This document shows positions 27,896-40,114 of a stretch of 64,000 nucleotides of DNA, in pieces. The DNA is from Alitta virens. Its lineage: Eukaryota > Annelida > Polychaeta > Phyllodocida > Nereididae. The stretch lies in contig OW028577.1 in the NCBI GenBank assembly GCA_932294295.1, forward strand, positions 1,993,001 through 2,057,000, read 5' to 3'. The notes beneath the pieces are model-generated. The model did not search any database. It was not told the origin of the DNA and worked only from the letters and a program-made list of their open reading frames with translations. How positions within the stretch are numbered: the first letter of the stretch is position 1; each line of letters starts with the position of its first letter. Position numbers and translations under genes: made by a program.

Positions 27896-29064
27896 CTGCA
27901 CCTGCTCCTGCGCCTGCTCCTGCACCTGCAACTTCTCCTGACACTTCACCTGCTCGCTCTGCAGGTCCTGCATCACCTGTTTTCTCAGGTAGAGGAAATG
28001 AGCCTCGGAAGAAGCAGGATAAGCTCTTCCTGCCACACCAGGATGAACAGGAAGTTGCGGATTGGTACCGGGACCACCCGATATTTTATGACCGGACCCT
28101 ATCGGATTATAAGGACTCCGGGAAGAAGAAGGCCCTCCTTAATGCAATGGCTGCCAAGTTGAGTGTCTCCTGCACCGGTTTGCAACTCAGGACCTGGCTT
28201 GAATCCATCAGGACTAGTGCCGGAAAACTTATGATGCAGGGGCCATCCGGAACTGCCAAGAGAAATCCCACAGAGAAAGAACAGTGGATATGTGCCAACT
28301 TCGGATTTCTAGTTGACCATATCACTAGAATTCCCAGTCGACAAGGAAGCAATGTTCTTTCAAAAAGACTTGCAAAAGACAACAGCAGCAGTGCTGCAGA
28401 AGAATTCGGGCCCCTGGAGATTTCGGATGACCCGGATATTTCCATGGATATCCCCCCAGCTCCTGCCAAGCGTTCCAAGGGCGGCCCCTACAAGAAACGT
28501 AGACAGGAACCCCAGGAGGAACCCCATCAGCAAAGAAGAATGGACGAGCTCATGGAATTGGCCAGGAGCTCAACAGGTGCCCTGCAGGCATCTTTTCATC
28601 AAATGGCTGCTGCTGCTCCTCCTCCTCCTCCTCGTCATCCAGTAGATCTCCACGAAAGGAGAATCCGGGCGATGGGAGATTACATCGTTGCGGAGTGCCT
28701 GATGATGGACACGGACACATTCGATGACTTTCATACGCAGCTGATGCCTATGATTTTCCAATTAAAAGGAAACCTTATGAGGAACAAAAGGCAGCAACAG
28801 CAACCCCAGCACCAGCAGCAGCACCAGCAGCAGCACCACCAGCAGCACCACCAGCCGCAGCACCAGCAGCAGTTCTTCGCTCCTCCTCCTCCTCCTCCTC
28901 CTGGGCTTCAGTACACGACCATCCTGAGTCCACAAAAGAATTGGCCACCTGCAACTGCAGCTGGACCTTCTTCACTGCCTCCTTCTGGCCCTCCGTCGAT
29001 GATTTCTGAAATGCCACCCAGTAGCTCAACACCACTCAATATGAGCCAGTATCTCAACTTGTAG
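27577..29064 (+). CDS. MADF/Myb-SANT-like DNA-binding protein of the Harbinger element
   Basis: This 495-residue second protein typical of PIF/Harbinger elements acts with the transposase in terminal-repeat recognition and nuclear import. The first 145 residues are Ser/Lys/Pro-rich and disordered, with a threefold PAKRTV repeat (nuclear-signal-like) and an Ala-Pro run of about 25 residues. A MADF-like domain spans about residues 150-255 (VADWYRDHPIFYDRTLSDYK, then LRTWLESIRTSAGKL and WICANFGFLVDHI). KRSKGGPYKKRR near 308 is a second basic cluster. A QR(R)MDELMEL helix and Pro-, Gln- and His-rich stretches follow. The start ATG lies 91 nt downstream of a TATATAAAG at 27480. The frame is intact. 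Confidence 0.85.
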
Positions 29065-30019
29065 ACAACCAACTTGTAGACATCCCCGGCCTTTTTCAAG
29101 GCCAAACAAGCCCGGCCTTTTTCAAGGCCAAACAACCACGGCCTTTTTCGAGAACAAACAACCCCGGCCTTTTTCAAGGCCACCAAATCCTCCCAAAAGA
29201 GCACGCCTTGTACACATATTTGTGTTAACAATCAATCAAAAAAAAAAGTTCCCAAAACCCTCCAAACTTTTCTCTATCTTTGTCCAAAAAATAATAATAT
29301 TTTAGTACAAAATAAATTTCTTCACATCAAGTAACTTGTTCATATTTCCTTTGGATTAGATCACAATATTTCTTTATTATACACTTGAACTATCTTTCAG
29401 TAGATTGCATATTATCACACTTTACTGAAGTTTTCATATTTCTTTAGCAAACAAATTTGTTACTAACTTAATAATTTTGAGCAAAGAAGACACCATTTTT
29501 TTGGTTCAGAACTGCCGTAGTTGTTTCTTGTTCAGAAGTGCCATACTTTTTTTTTGTTCAGAAGTGCCGTAGTTGTGTCTTGTTCAGAAGTGCCGTATTA
29601 TTTTTTTTGCTTCAGAACTGCCATAGTTTTATCTATTATACTGCAATGAAAATAATGAAAGTACGGCACTTCTGAACAAAAAAAAAGTATGGCACTTCTG
29701 AACAAGAAACAACTACGGCACTTCTGAACAAAAAAAATCTTCTTTGCTAAATATTAGTAACCCTGACTCCACCACACTTAAGTTAATTGCAACTTTGTTT
29801 CCTATAAGGAAATATGAAAACTTTATTAAACCAAAAAAAAAAAACAAATACAGGCATTTCTGAACAAGAAACAACTACGGCACTTCTGAACCAATAAAAT
29901 ATTTTGTGTGGGTCAGACAGGAACTTTTTTTTTTATTACACAAGAAGTGTACATGGTCTGCTCTTTTGGGAGGATTTGGTGGCCTTGAAAAAGGCCGGGG
30001 TTGTTTTGTGGTTTCTTTA
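29065..30019. repeat. Fold-back region between the two convergent transposon genes
   Basis: Contains four tandem units of about 28 bp (29083-29190) with the hairpin GGCCTTTTTCAAGGCC. The last unit and flank (29154-29203) recur inverted at 29959-30007. Inside, four units of (T)nGTTCAGAAGTGCCGTAG (29500-29630) face inverted copies CTACGGCACTTCTGAACAA (29660-29735 and 29850-29897). The intergenic part is thus a large imperfect palindrome with no coding capacity. Confidence 0.85.
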
Positions 30020-31357
30020 TTATACCATGTCATCTTGCCATGGCACACTTCCTTCCTCTGAATTAACATAGTCTACCAGGTACTGCCGTTGACTCTTGGC
30101 TACACCAGTCATTGAATGGCCTCTAGTGGGTGGTGGCATTTCATCAATTTCTCCAGCTGCCCTCCAAGTTCCTGGGGTGATTACATGTGTGACTGGATCT
30201 TCCTGGTCCACCATTTTGTTCTGGGCAGTTGGATACCTTACTCTCATCAGATTGTGGAGGCAGCAGCATGCAAGGACTATGGATTCCACTGTCTTGGTCC
30301 TCTGTGGCATGGTAGTCAGGAGACACCTGAACCTTGCTGAAAGGATACCAAATGCATTTTCCACAATTCTTCTTGCCCGGGAGAGTCGGTAATTGTATAT
30401 CCTCTGCTCCTTGGTCATGTTTCTTAGGGGCAGTGGCTTCATCAGCCAGGTTTTCAAAGGAAAGGCATCATCTCCGACAATGAAGTAGGGAAGAGGTCTT
30501 TCACCAGGAACGATTGGTTCAGGTGGCGGTAACCCAAGGGTCCCTTCTTCAAGTGCTTCCCTCAGGACTGTCGTGCTAAATACTCCTCCGTCCGATCCAG
30601 CTCCGTTAGCTCCACAGTCTACATTAAGGAACTTGTAGTCAGCATCCACAAGAGCCATGAGTACAATGGAGTGGTATCCCTTGTAGTTGTAGTACACGGA
30701 ACCACCTTTGGGAGGACATTTGATGGCCACATGCTTTCCATCAATGGCTCCAACACAATGAGGAAAGTTCCATCTCGAAAAGAATAGTTCAGCGACTTTT
30801 CTCCACTCTTCTGGAGTTGAGGGGCAGGTCAGGAGTTCTTCGGAATACTCTGCAATTATGGCTTCACAGACTTCTCGAATTATCAAGCTGATAGTGTTGT
30901 GGGCCACTCTAAAGCCATACATGAGGGACTTGTAGCTGTTTCCAGTTGCCAAATAGCGCAGGGTGATGGCAAGTCTGTGTCCTGGGTCCAAAGCTTCCCT
31001 CATACAGCTGTTTTGTTTTCTAATCCTATGATCAATTTTGCCAACGATCTCTCGGAAAATGGCTGGTTCCATTCCCATAAAGTTGGTATAACTTGCGGTG
31101 TCTTCGTGGAACAGTTCTCTCAGTAGACGTTCATAATATCCCATCTGCGGTCTTCTCAACAGCCAAGGCTTCACCCAAAACCTCCTCCTCCTCCTCCTCC
31201 TCCTGGCTGCCAGGTCTCTTTCTTCTTCTCTCTTCCTCTCCTCCTCCTCCTCCTCAGCTAGTGCTTCCATACAAGCAAGTTGTAAAATAAGTGTATAATT
31301 GGCCTGAGCAGCTAGTAGTAGCAAGGCTCTATTTCGTTGGGGTTGATGCATGTACAT
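30020..31357 (-). CDS. PIF/Harbinger DDE transposase (HARBI1-type nuclease)
   Basis: This 445-residue transposase belongs to the DDE_Tnp_4 superfamily. The N-terminus has a Glu-rich run followed by an eight-Arg run (about residues 35-59). A helix-turn-helix-like part follows (LRYLATGNSYKSLMYGFRVA, residues 134-153). The catalytic core has Asp206 (GAIDGKHV), Asp296 (VGDDAFPL) and Glu333 (RRIVENAFGIL), with the usual NYKGYHSIVLMALVDADYKF block between. All three acidic residues are present and the frame is open, so it may be active. It is convergent with the MADF gene. Subterminal repeats lie directly upstream of its start. Confidence 0.95.
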   Translation of the reverse strand: MYMHQPQRNRALLLLAAQANYTLILQLACMEALAEEEEEERKREEERDLAARRRRRRRRFWVKPWLLRRPQMGYYERLLRELFHEDTASYTNFMGMEPAIFREIVGKIDHRIRKQNSCMREALDPGHRLAITLRYLATGNSYKSLMYGFRVAHNTISLIIREVCEAIIAEYSEELLTCPSTPEEWRKVAELFFSRWNFPHCVGAIDGKHVAIKCPPKGGSVYYNYKGYHSIVLMALVDADYKFLNVDCGANGAGSDGGVFSTTVLREALEEGTLGLPPPEPIVPGERPLPYFIVGDDAFPLKTWLMKPLPLRNMTKEQRIYNYRLSRARRIVENAFGILSARFRCLLTTMPQRTKTVESIVLACCCLHNLMRVRYPTAQNKMVDQEDPVTHVITPGTWRAAGEIDEMPPPTRGHSMTGVAKSQRQYLVDYVNSEEGSVPWQDDMV

Positions 31358-31449
31358 GGTCTTTCCTCTTCAGCAGCCGGAGACAGAATGATGGAGAACA
31401 ACAGATGCAGCCCCTATTTATACATTTTTGGCAAATTCCACGAGATAGC

Positions 31450-31700
31450 CAGCCGCCGGGTTAACCCGTGGAAGCCGGCGGGTGACCCGTGGAAGCCGCC
31501 GGGCAACCCGTGGAAGCCGCCGGGCAACCCGTGGAAGCTGCCGGGCTACCCCTGGAAGCCGTCAACTAATTTGCCGTACCCGGCAGTAACCCGTGAAAGC
31601 TGGCGGGTAACCCCGCGGGTAACCTGGCGGGTAACCCGTAGAACCCGGCGGGTTACCCGCCGGGTGCTGCCCCGCCCCTTTTTGCTGCCAGAACCTGTCG
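31450..31700. repeat. Right subterminal GC-rich repeat array of the transposon
   Basis: About nine degenerate units of AACCCGTGGAAGCCG(G/C)CGGG and (G)GCGGGTAACCCG, the same core as on the left end, lying between the transposase start and the right terminal repeat. Confidence 0.88.
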
Positions 31701-31816
31701 CCAAACCGGCGGAAAGAGCTGTTACATAACTATTACGTAATACTACGGGTTCACTACGGCACAACCGGCCTGTGTGACAGTGGCTTTAGCAAAAACACTG
31801 TACACTCAGTACTAAA

Positions 31817-32232
31817 ATGTTTGTGCACAAATGGAAAAACAATGAAATAAATATTTTTAGAACTTTTTTCATGTATAGATATGAAATACCCCAAATGAAC
31901 ACAAAAAATTCATGTAAATTAAATGTGCCTAAATATAACACAAAAAGATATGGTGGAAGCACTCTATATTATCTAGGTGCTAAAATGTTTCATAAACTGC
32001 CGACAAAACTCACTAATTTGAAAAATTTAAAACAATTCAATATACAATTAAGAGTCTTTTACATAGATAAATATTAATTCATGCGATTGCATGCATTGAG
32101 TATGATTGACATTGTTGTTTAATCTTGTAAATATATATAACTGTATACATGTACAGGGTGTCAACACCGATAGGCTTTGGCCTTTTTGACATCCTAAATT
32201 TTTGTGAAATAAAAATTTGAATTGAATGCAAT
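31817..32232 (+). mobile_element. LINE 3' fragment (reverse transcriptase C-terminus and 3' UTR)
   Basis: An 86-codon frame ends in the typical C-terminus of CR1/jockey-like reverse transcriptases (STLYYLGAKMFHKLPTKLTN followed by a short helix). It is followed by a 3' UTR and a tail of AATAAAAATTTGAATTGAATG, typical of CR1-type ends. The 5' part is missing, as is usual for dead-on-arrival LINE copies. Confidence 0.65.
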
Positions 32233-33085
32233 TATATCTTCAAGAGAATTATTATGTGTGCTGACATTCAGGCAACTCCCTATAATGGATCGACAGTGAG
32301 CCTCCACACAATGAGTTGACTGCCATCATGACATTGGCCAACACTAGGCCTACGTAACTACTTGTTATATTTAACATGGTGTTGTGTAATAATCATATTC
32401 AGAGTAGGAGGGAAGTTAACAAGCATTTTTGTTTGCTAAATCCTGAACAGCACTAAACAATGCTAAAGTTAGTTAACTCCCGACTAGTGGCATATGACTG
32501 ATTCCATCAGGCCTTTTTCCTGATTTGCTTGGGTGTTTAATTTGTTTATCTACTCTAATTGCATTTTTATATATTGTGATCTATGTGCTGTTACATTCAT
32601 GTATATAACTGTGGACTATGCCTTGTTGTAAATTAATTCAAATGTTGTACTTATATTAACCTTGTGATAATGAACAGTATTAACTGCAGTAATATTTGTA
32701 TTTAGGGTTACTGTATACATGTGATATATGTCAATATATATATATTTAACAAATGTATGAAAACGAAAGTTAATGCTCATGATCATGCCATGATCATGAA
32801 TATTATCGTGCTATTGTTCAACAACTGGGACCATGGATGAGTAGATAATCTACTGATAATGTATACCTTTAACTTTTATACCATGTATATATATATATAT
32901 ACGTACATGTTATTAGGACAACTGTCTGCATGCATTGTGGTTAATACCCAATTTACTTCTGTTCATATTTGCAAGGTGCCCTCACTATCAAGGAAAAAAT
33001 ACATCTTCTTAAAGGAAATATAAACATAGGCTATGCTGCAGCTATACCCTCAGCGAATCCCACATAGCACACAGGCATCATTAAA
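32233..33085. other. Noncoding DNA, no gene seen
   Basis: AT-rich, with a (TA)n run near 32886-32901 and another near 32735-32747. No coding pattern or repeat family was identified. Confidence 0.4.
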
Positions 33086-33089
33086 ATTG

Positions 33090-35065
33090 TTATGTGCTCG
33101 TCCGACAGGCAGGAGGGCGGGCGTTAAACTTTAATTTCCAGAGCAGAACTCTAACATACACTTTCGTTTCTAGAGCTGAACTCTAAAGGGGGTTTCACAC
33201 ATAGCCGGATCAGACGCCGGAGCGTCCCGGAGTAAAATTTCTTTCACTCCGGGGGGTTCCGGGATCAAAGAGCTGTTAAATGTCAACAAAAAATAAATGT
33301 TTGACGATGTGTACACGATGTCAATACGGTCTCAACAAGAAGCAACACGGAGCTATCACGAAGGTCCCGTTTAGAGTGAGGAGTGAACCGGATTTTCACG
33401 GTGCCTTCGCGGATATCACCGGTCTTTACACCGTGTTCATTCGTGTGGATCCGTTGTGGCTCCTTGTACTCTCCGGCGTTAATGGCGGCGAAATATTCAT
33501 GCCCGGTTGACGCCGGAGACATGCCGGAGTCAATACGGAGATCGGCGGAGTCTACTGGGCGTCTACACGGGTCTACACGGGTCTACACGGGTCTACACGG
33601 GTCTACACGGGTCTACACGGATCTACACGGATCTACACGGATTAAATTACTCCGGGAACTCCGGCATGAAAAATTAAACATGTTTAATTTTTTCCCCCGG
33701 AGTCCCAAGGTGCTCCCGGAGCGCCCCGGACAATGACGGACAATGCCGGACAATCCCGGACATGAACACGATGTCTATACGGCTTTCCCCGGAGTATGCG
33801 GGAGTATTCCGGAGTTGACCTCCGGGACGCTCCGGCGTCCGATCCGGCTATGTGTGAAACCCCCTTAACACTAATGCACTGACCCTGATGAAATTGTATA
33901 CAGTAACACCCTATATGGCCTAGTGGTGCCTTGTGAAAGCCACACTGACAAATCTTGGCTATGTTTTACAAAATATGGAAAAATATTATTTCTTGAGTGT
34001 TTATATAGTGTGTGCGATGAACCCAAACAATTGCCACTTGGCCTACATAGCCTATTATGCAATGCTAATTGGAGTCCAAGATGTCCTTTTTTTTAAACTC
34101 CTGAATTTCTTCATTTGTTTATTATATTCTATTAAATGTGAAATAATACATTGTTCCCATGGGTTATCACACTGATTGTTTTTTGGACAATGAAATTAAA
34201 AGTATTGATGTATATTACTGTACTAGTGGTCTTATTTTTCATGTGTGCATAATATTATAATGGCTTACAAATATCACACTTCTTATGAAGGTAAACCTGC
34301 AGGAACCCTGTATTAACAATATAATTAACAGCAATCCATTCTGTTCAGAATAAAGCCAAGTGAGCATAAAAAGTTTAATTGTTCTGTTTCAAAGATTTCA
34401 TGCACAATAAGGAGTTTGCTAGAATTATTAACACCAAAGCCTGTTCCGTTAAATAATCTACAACTAAGAGATTATCATTTATTTGTCCAAAATAGTCCTA
34501 TATGGGCTATGGCAATGATCCTAAGGAATATATATGAAATTCAGCAATGATTTTATGCCACATAAAGATGTTGGGTATAATTTCATACAAATGAACCTTT
34601 AGGGCTTTTATTTACTTGTTTTTAAATAAATAAAGTCTTAAACAAATAAATACAAACCTTAAAGGTTTATTTTGTATGGAATGATACTCAACACAGCCAT
34701 TTTAATGCCTTTAAAGGTCAAAATATATTTCGCTAGTTGTTTACATTTAGCTGGCAACTGAAGGAACTATATATTATCAATTGCCATATTCCCTTCAACA
34801 ATTACTGAATTGTTGGGTTGCTGATTTGCATAAATCTATGGCATTTAAATTAGTATGAATAACCAAACACTTTGCAGGTGTATATAAAGAAAACAATAAT
34901 AAGTATTGGAGTCAAGTGAAAGTATTATAGATCATTATGCCACTAATTATTATGAAATCGCTAATTATAAACAAAAACTGATAAATACTTTGAGCATGGC
35001 AATACCACGATCAAATATTTAATAATTGCACATGAATTGTATAGTACAACATTTACGGCTTTCAT
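33090..35065 (+). repeat. Left arm of a long inverted duplication, interrupted by MITE 1
   Basis: The sequence from about 33870 to 35060 matches, in reverse orientation, about 55010-55990. Examples are GTGTGCGATGAACC with the CAATTGCCACTTGGCC that follows, TACTGAATTGTTGGGTTGCTGATTTGCAT (shown here in part) and TTGAGCATGGCAATAC. The beginning (CAGAGCAGAACTCTAAC...CTAATGCACTGACC...TATATGGCCTAGTGGTGCCTT) also matches shorter dispersed copies at 36840-37130, 47235-47335 and 56810-56905. Confidence 0.85.
33187..33865. mobile_element. Harbinger-type MITE, copy 1 (679 bp)
   Basis: Terminal inverted repeats begin AGGGGGTTTCACACATAGCC and extend for about 45 bp with one or two mismatches (CAGACGCCGG versus CGGACGCCGG). 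A perfect TAA target duplication flanks it (33184-33186 and 33866-33868), as for PIF/Harbinger elements. The interior is rich in CTCCGG/CCGGAG motifs and holds about nine tandem copies of a 10-bp GTCTACACGG unit (about 33550-33640). No coding capacity. It is inserted into a copy of a dispersed repeat (see 33090-35065). Confidence 0.93.
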
Positions 35066-35690
35066 TGCTAAGTATGGGATGCTAAGAAATATGAGGAAAG
35101 CAACACAATATTAAGCATTTTTTCCAGATTTTCCATTATCAAATGATTATTATGAAAAAAAAAGAATGATGAAGCAAATGTCAAAATGAAGCTTAAAAGT
35201 CAAAGTACTATAATCTAGATAATGATCAGAGAGTCATTGAAATGAGGGTACTTATTAGTACACATTTGAATATAAATTGGTGTATATATACATAATTTCA
35301 AAAATTTTGGTCATGAAACCCCATAAATGTATCTCTTAACTATTACAGTCATATTCTTATTAAGTTTTGTATGCATGTAGGTGCAGTAGTGTGCGAGTCC
35401 TGCTCTGGAAACAAATGTTTATGTTTTTGTTTTTTTCATTTTCTCTAAGTACTTTAATATGATTAACAAACCCTGAAGCACTTATACTTATGGCATTGCC
35501 ACATGTGTGCTTTCTGGGAAAAATCCTTCATATATTTTTGACTTCAGAGCACATGCAAATTGGCTTAAACCAAATTACAATTACATTAACTCAGTGATAT
35601 GTCGAAGAGACAAATATGAGTCTGAGACTTGATTTTGAGTCCCCAAGCAAAAAAGCTGTCACAAAATTTGGCACATTCTCTTGTGTGATC
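35066..35690. other. Noncoding AT-rich DNA
   Basis: No gene recognised; similarity to the right half of the inverted duplication becomes patchy here. Confidence 0.35.
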
Positions 35691-35699
35691 AGTGCAATA

Positions 35700-35885
35700 A
35701 ATGCATTCATTCTGTCAGGACAAACAACATTTCAACTGCTTGTGCTTGTGTGTTTGGCCAATCAATGTGTCTACAAGAATCACAAAACACCAATCTGTGA
35801 GCAAGGAACAAAAACACCTCGCAGACAAGAAAGCTATTTGGTTCTCCCTGGTTGCATCAACACAGGCTGCTGAGAAGCGTTAACC
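35700..35885 (+). repeat. Segment shared inverted with 53395-53545
   Basis: TGTGTCTACAAGAATCACAA, GAGCAAGGAACAAAAACACC and CAACACAGGCTGCTGAGAAG recur on the opposite strand at 53395-53545. An open frame crosses both copies, but in different frames and with a deletion of about 17 bp between them, so it is probably a decayed coding fragment of unknown origin. Confidence 0.75.
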
Positions 35886-36309
35886 TCAGACTAAGCTGAA
35901 CTGAACCGATTATCATTCCATATTATTGGAAATTTACAAAAACATGATAATTTTAATTGCATTTTTTCTGGGGACAGTCACATTTAGGTTAAAGTATGAG
36001 AATTAATATTAGTTATGACGTGCCAATGTGGGGAAGATCCCAGTAGCAGAGATGCTGCAGTTGGGACCACCACTGGTGATAATGCTGAGATGATGAGAGG
36101 GTGACATGACATAAGATGATTCATATTGTGTATAACTTATAAAATACCAGTGAGCTCCAGGATGGATAGGCAAACTAAAATTTCCACCCCGTGGGGTGGA
36201 CTGGCAGACCTACTATGGTGTGTAATCATTTCATGATGAATTTATGCATGAAAAACAATGGTAGTTTTGAATTAGTTCGACTGCATGGGGCTTTATATGA
36301 AGAGATCAT

Positions 36310-36600
36310 TTAGAATTTTAGTTTCCTACTAAAGGAGAAAAGAGTTTTGTCATATATCTTGAATGAAAAAGGCAAGGAGTTCCATATTTCACTTACTTTG
36401 TAAATTACACATTGTTTCCCTACTTTAAGTTTTGACAAAGGGACATGAATATCATGGCTTTGTCTTGTGTTCACATTGGAATGGTGATTACTTAGTGAGA
36501 ATCGGCCAGCATGGTAATTGTTTAATTTATCTTTTTTATATTGATAGTATAGTTTTGAACAACACAACTTATAAATATCTTCCATTTTAATAATAATACT
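36310..36600 (-). mobile_element. LINE reverse transcriptase C-terminal fragment
   Basis: A 91-codon minus-strand frame carries IYKLCCSKLYYQYKKDKLNN and then TRQSHDIHVPLSKLKVGKQC and YKVSEIWNSLPFSFK, the usual C-terminal signature of CR1/jockey-type LINE polymerases (Tyr-x-x-x-x-x-WN-x-LP). The rest of the element is absent. Confidence 0.7.
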
Positions 36601-36839
36601 TTATGGAGAGCGGTTTAGTGTGGCTGCTGTGGCAGTTGTAATGGGAGTTAGAAATACAGCGAAAAAACTTTGGAGGATGGAATACTACAATTTTTGTTTT
36701 AGAAGTACCACTGGCTTCCTTTCTAATTCAGAATTAGTAATCTGGTTTGAAATTGATAGATTTCTGTGGGTATAAAGAACATTGGTGTCATAAGCAAATA
36801 AGATTGGGTGGCCAACTTAAATACAAATTTTAACCCTCA

Positions 36840-37130
36840 GCGAACGAAGTTCGAAAAGTGTTTTTGTCATCATCAATGTCCGTCCGACGGGTGAACAGGC
36901 AGGCGGGCGTAACACTTTCGTTTCCGGAGCAGAACTCTTAACACTAATGCACTTACCTAACAACATTTTGTACAGTAATACTCTATATGGCCTAGTGGTG
37001 CCTTTTGATAGTCACATTTACCATTTACGTCCATGCATTGACATATGTTGGCTATGTTTTACAAAATTTGGAAAAAATAGAAAACCTTTTTTTTCGTTTC
37101 CAGAGCAGAACTCTGACACTACTGCACCTA
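36840..37130 (+). repeat. Dispersed repeat copy (same family as 33090-34180)
   Basis: Shares CAGAGCAGAACTCT, CACTAATGCACTTACC, TACTCTATATGGCCTAGTGGTGCCTTTTG (in part) and GGCTATGTTTTACAAAAT with the left duplication arm. It contains a second GTTTCCAGAGCAGAACTCTGAC segment near 37090. Confidence 0.8.
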
Positions 37131-37396
37131 TATACATGCTTTAAACTTTGTCATAATAGGCTAACGGAACGGAACGAAACAGAAAGGGGGGTCACTCCAG
37201 AAAATGTCAAGATATCTGAATGTTGCACTGTGTCTGTTATCAATAGCTGCACTGTATACTTGTGTCCGAGATGGCTATCAGTGGGCTAACTGGGGTTAAT
37301 TGGCATCCGTGAAATACTTGGGATTTAATTTACATGTGCATTACGTGCTATTATCTTGGATAAATCTATTTATCCAAGCTATTATATTTATTCCGT

Positions 37397-37458
37397 GTTG
37401 TTCCGTTTAGCTAAATACAGTTATCCACTGGGATAAGTGTACTTAATGGAACGGAACA
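37397..37458. repeat. Palindromic element, copy 1
   Basis: A near-palindrome of about 60 bp: GTTCCGTTTAGCTAAATACAGTTATCC, a short centre, then GGATAAGTGTACTTAATGGAACGGAAC. See the other copies at 40967, 44641 and 45950. Confidence 0.8.
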
Positions 37459-37811
37459 AACATTTTTGCAGGTGTCCAATTATGCGCTGAAGACCATTCA
37501 AAATGTCTAGAATATAGATGCTGCGCTGCTGCTGATGCTGCTGGTGTTTGCCTCACACAGCACAGCCACTGCTAGTGGTGCAACTGATGCCGCTGCTTTT
37601 GTGGCACCTACAATACCTTATGAAGGGACCTAGGCCGATAGATTTAAAGACCTTCCATTAGTACGGTCCTAGTAGTCCTACCCCAACTGTGTATACTCTT
37701 TACATCACGTTATTAAAACTGAGTTTAACTTTCTTGATGGAGATTTAAATGCAAGGTTACCACCTCATTCAATGTTCTTATAAAAGCCACATGAAAGAAA
37801 TGAAAGAAAAC

Positions 37812-38680
<869 letters not shown>

Positions 38681-38683
38681 AAG

Positions 38684-38958
38684 TCTATCTATCTATCTAT
38701 GTAATAGGATCTATCTATCTATCTATCTATCTAACTATCTATCTAACTATCTATCTATCTATCTATCTAACTATCTATCTAACTATCTATCTAACTATCT
38801 ATCTATCTAACTATCTATCTGTCTAACTATCTGTCTAACTATCTATCTAACTATCTATCAAACTATCTATCTATCTATCTAACTATCTAACTATCTATCT
38901 AACTGTCTATATATCTATCTAACTATCTATCTAACTATCTATCTATCTATCTATCTAA

Positions 38959-38989
<31 letters not shown>

Positions 38990-39100
38990 ACTAACTATCT
39001 AACTATCTATCTACCTATCTATCTAACTATCTATCTACCTATCTAACTATCTATCTATCTATCTATGTATCTATCTATCTATCTAACTATCTATCTATCA
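38684..39100. repeat. (ATCT/AACT)n minisatellite, 0.42 kb
   Basis: Tetranucleotide ATCT runs regularly interrupted by AACT, forming irregular 8-, 12- and 16-bp higher-order units (ATCTAACT, ATCTATCTAACT). The copies GTCT and ACCT are rarer variants. Confidence 0.95.
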
Positions 39101-39236
39101 TGTATACATGGGTTATGTCCTAATTAGAACTCAGAACTCAGAATCTAAAAATACGTGCAATTTGATGTAAATGGTTTATCCACTAGGAGCATTGAGTCTC
39201 TAGTGACGCCATGCTAGGAGTCGTCCTATGAATTTT

Positions 39237-39530
39237 TATATGCCAAGACCAAGCTCTTATTGTGGTGCTATTTATTGGAACATTTTACTAATCATATTAA
39301 GGATATTAATAATTTCAATGCTTTTAAATGCGCACTTAAAGTTCATGTTTCAGCAATGTGATTTTATCATCATTATTTTATCTATTTATTGCATGTTTTT
39401 ACTTCTGCTTTTAGTTGTACTATCTATTTGTACATAATGATTTTACAGGGCCTACATAAAAAACAGGTCTACTGATTGTATACACCCTGTGTAAATATGT
39501 TTATTAAATAAATAAGTCTATCTATCTATC
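39237..39530 (+). mobile_element. LINE 3' end with tetranucleotide tail
   Basis: A decayed reverse transcriptase C-terminus (GAIYWNILLIILRILI followed by FK/LK-type residues) is followed by a 3' UTR ending TACACCCTGTGTAAATATGT and AATAAATAAG, then TCTATCTATC. The same 3' UTR end is found inverted near 41460-41510. Confidence 0.6.
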
Positions 39531-39603
39531 CATACAAAACATAAACAAGTATAATATTTTTAGGTGATAAGCTATCTTTCACATCGGATAGAAAAACGGC
39601 TTA

Positions 39604-40073
39604 AGGCCCCTTCACACTTAGCCGCATCAGACGCCAGATTGTCCAGGAGTGTAGCTCCGGCAAACTCCGGTAATAGCATGTAGACCTCGTGTTTCTTTCC
39701 GGCATTGTCCGGGGCGATCCGGGACCACCTTGGGACTCCGGGGGAAAAAAATTAAACATGTTCAATTTTTCATGCCGGAGTATTTAATCCATGTTGATCC
39801 GTGTAGACTCCCAGTAGACTCCGCCGATCTCCGGGAATCTCCGTATTGACTCGGGTATACTTCGTGGCACCGTGTAAAATGCGGTTCACTCCGCACTCTT
39901 CCAGGACAGTCGTGTTAGCTCCTTGTTGAGACCGTATTGACATCGTGTACACATTGCCAAACATTTATTTTTTATTGCCATTTAACAGCTCTTTGATCCC
40001 GGAACCCTCGGAGTGAATAATATTTTACTCCGGGACGCTCCGGTGTCTAATCCGGCTAAGTGTGAAGGCCCCT
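39604..40073. mobile_element. Harbinger-type MITE, copy 2 (470 bp)
   Basis: Terminal repeats begin AGGCCCCTTCACACTTAGCC; the inner part matches MITE copy 1 in reverse orientation (ATTAAACATGTTCAATTTTT, GTAGACTCCGCCGATCTCCG-type stretches). The flanking target is TTA on the left and TGA on the right, one mismatch. No coding capacity. It is shorter than copy 1, lacking the expanded 10-bp array. Confidence 0.9.
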
Positions 40074-40114
40074 TGAAAGGATCATGCAGTGACCACGGAT
40101 GATCTGAGATTTAT

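Larger units (their letters stand above)
26863..31786. mobile_element. Complete PIF/Harbinger DNA transposon (4.9 kb)
   Basis: Terminal inverted repeats of 59 bp (26863-26921 and 31728-31786) begin AAGCCACTGTCACAC and differ at about three positions. TA lies outside both ends; read as the family's three-base TWA target, the flanks are TAA and TTA, one mismatch. Inside are two convergent intact genes, a MADF/Myb-like protein and a DDE transposase. Subterminal GC-rich arrays of AACCCGCCGGCTT-type units at both ends are likely binding sites for the element's DNA-binding protein. Everything needed for mobility appears present. Confidence 0.92.

Noticed and set aside
27602..28162. Open frames antisense to or overlapping the MADF gene
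   Set aside because: They come from the low-complexity Ala/Pro and Gln coding repeats and show no domain.
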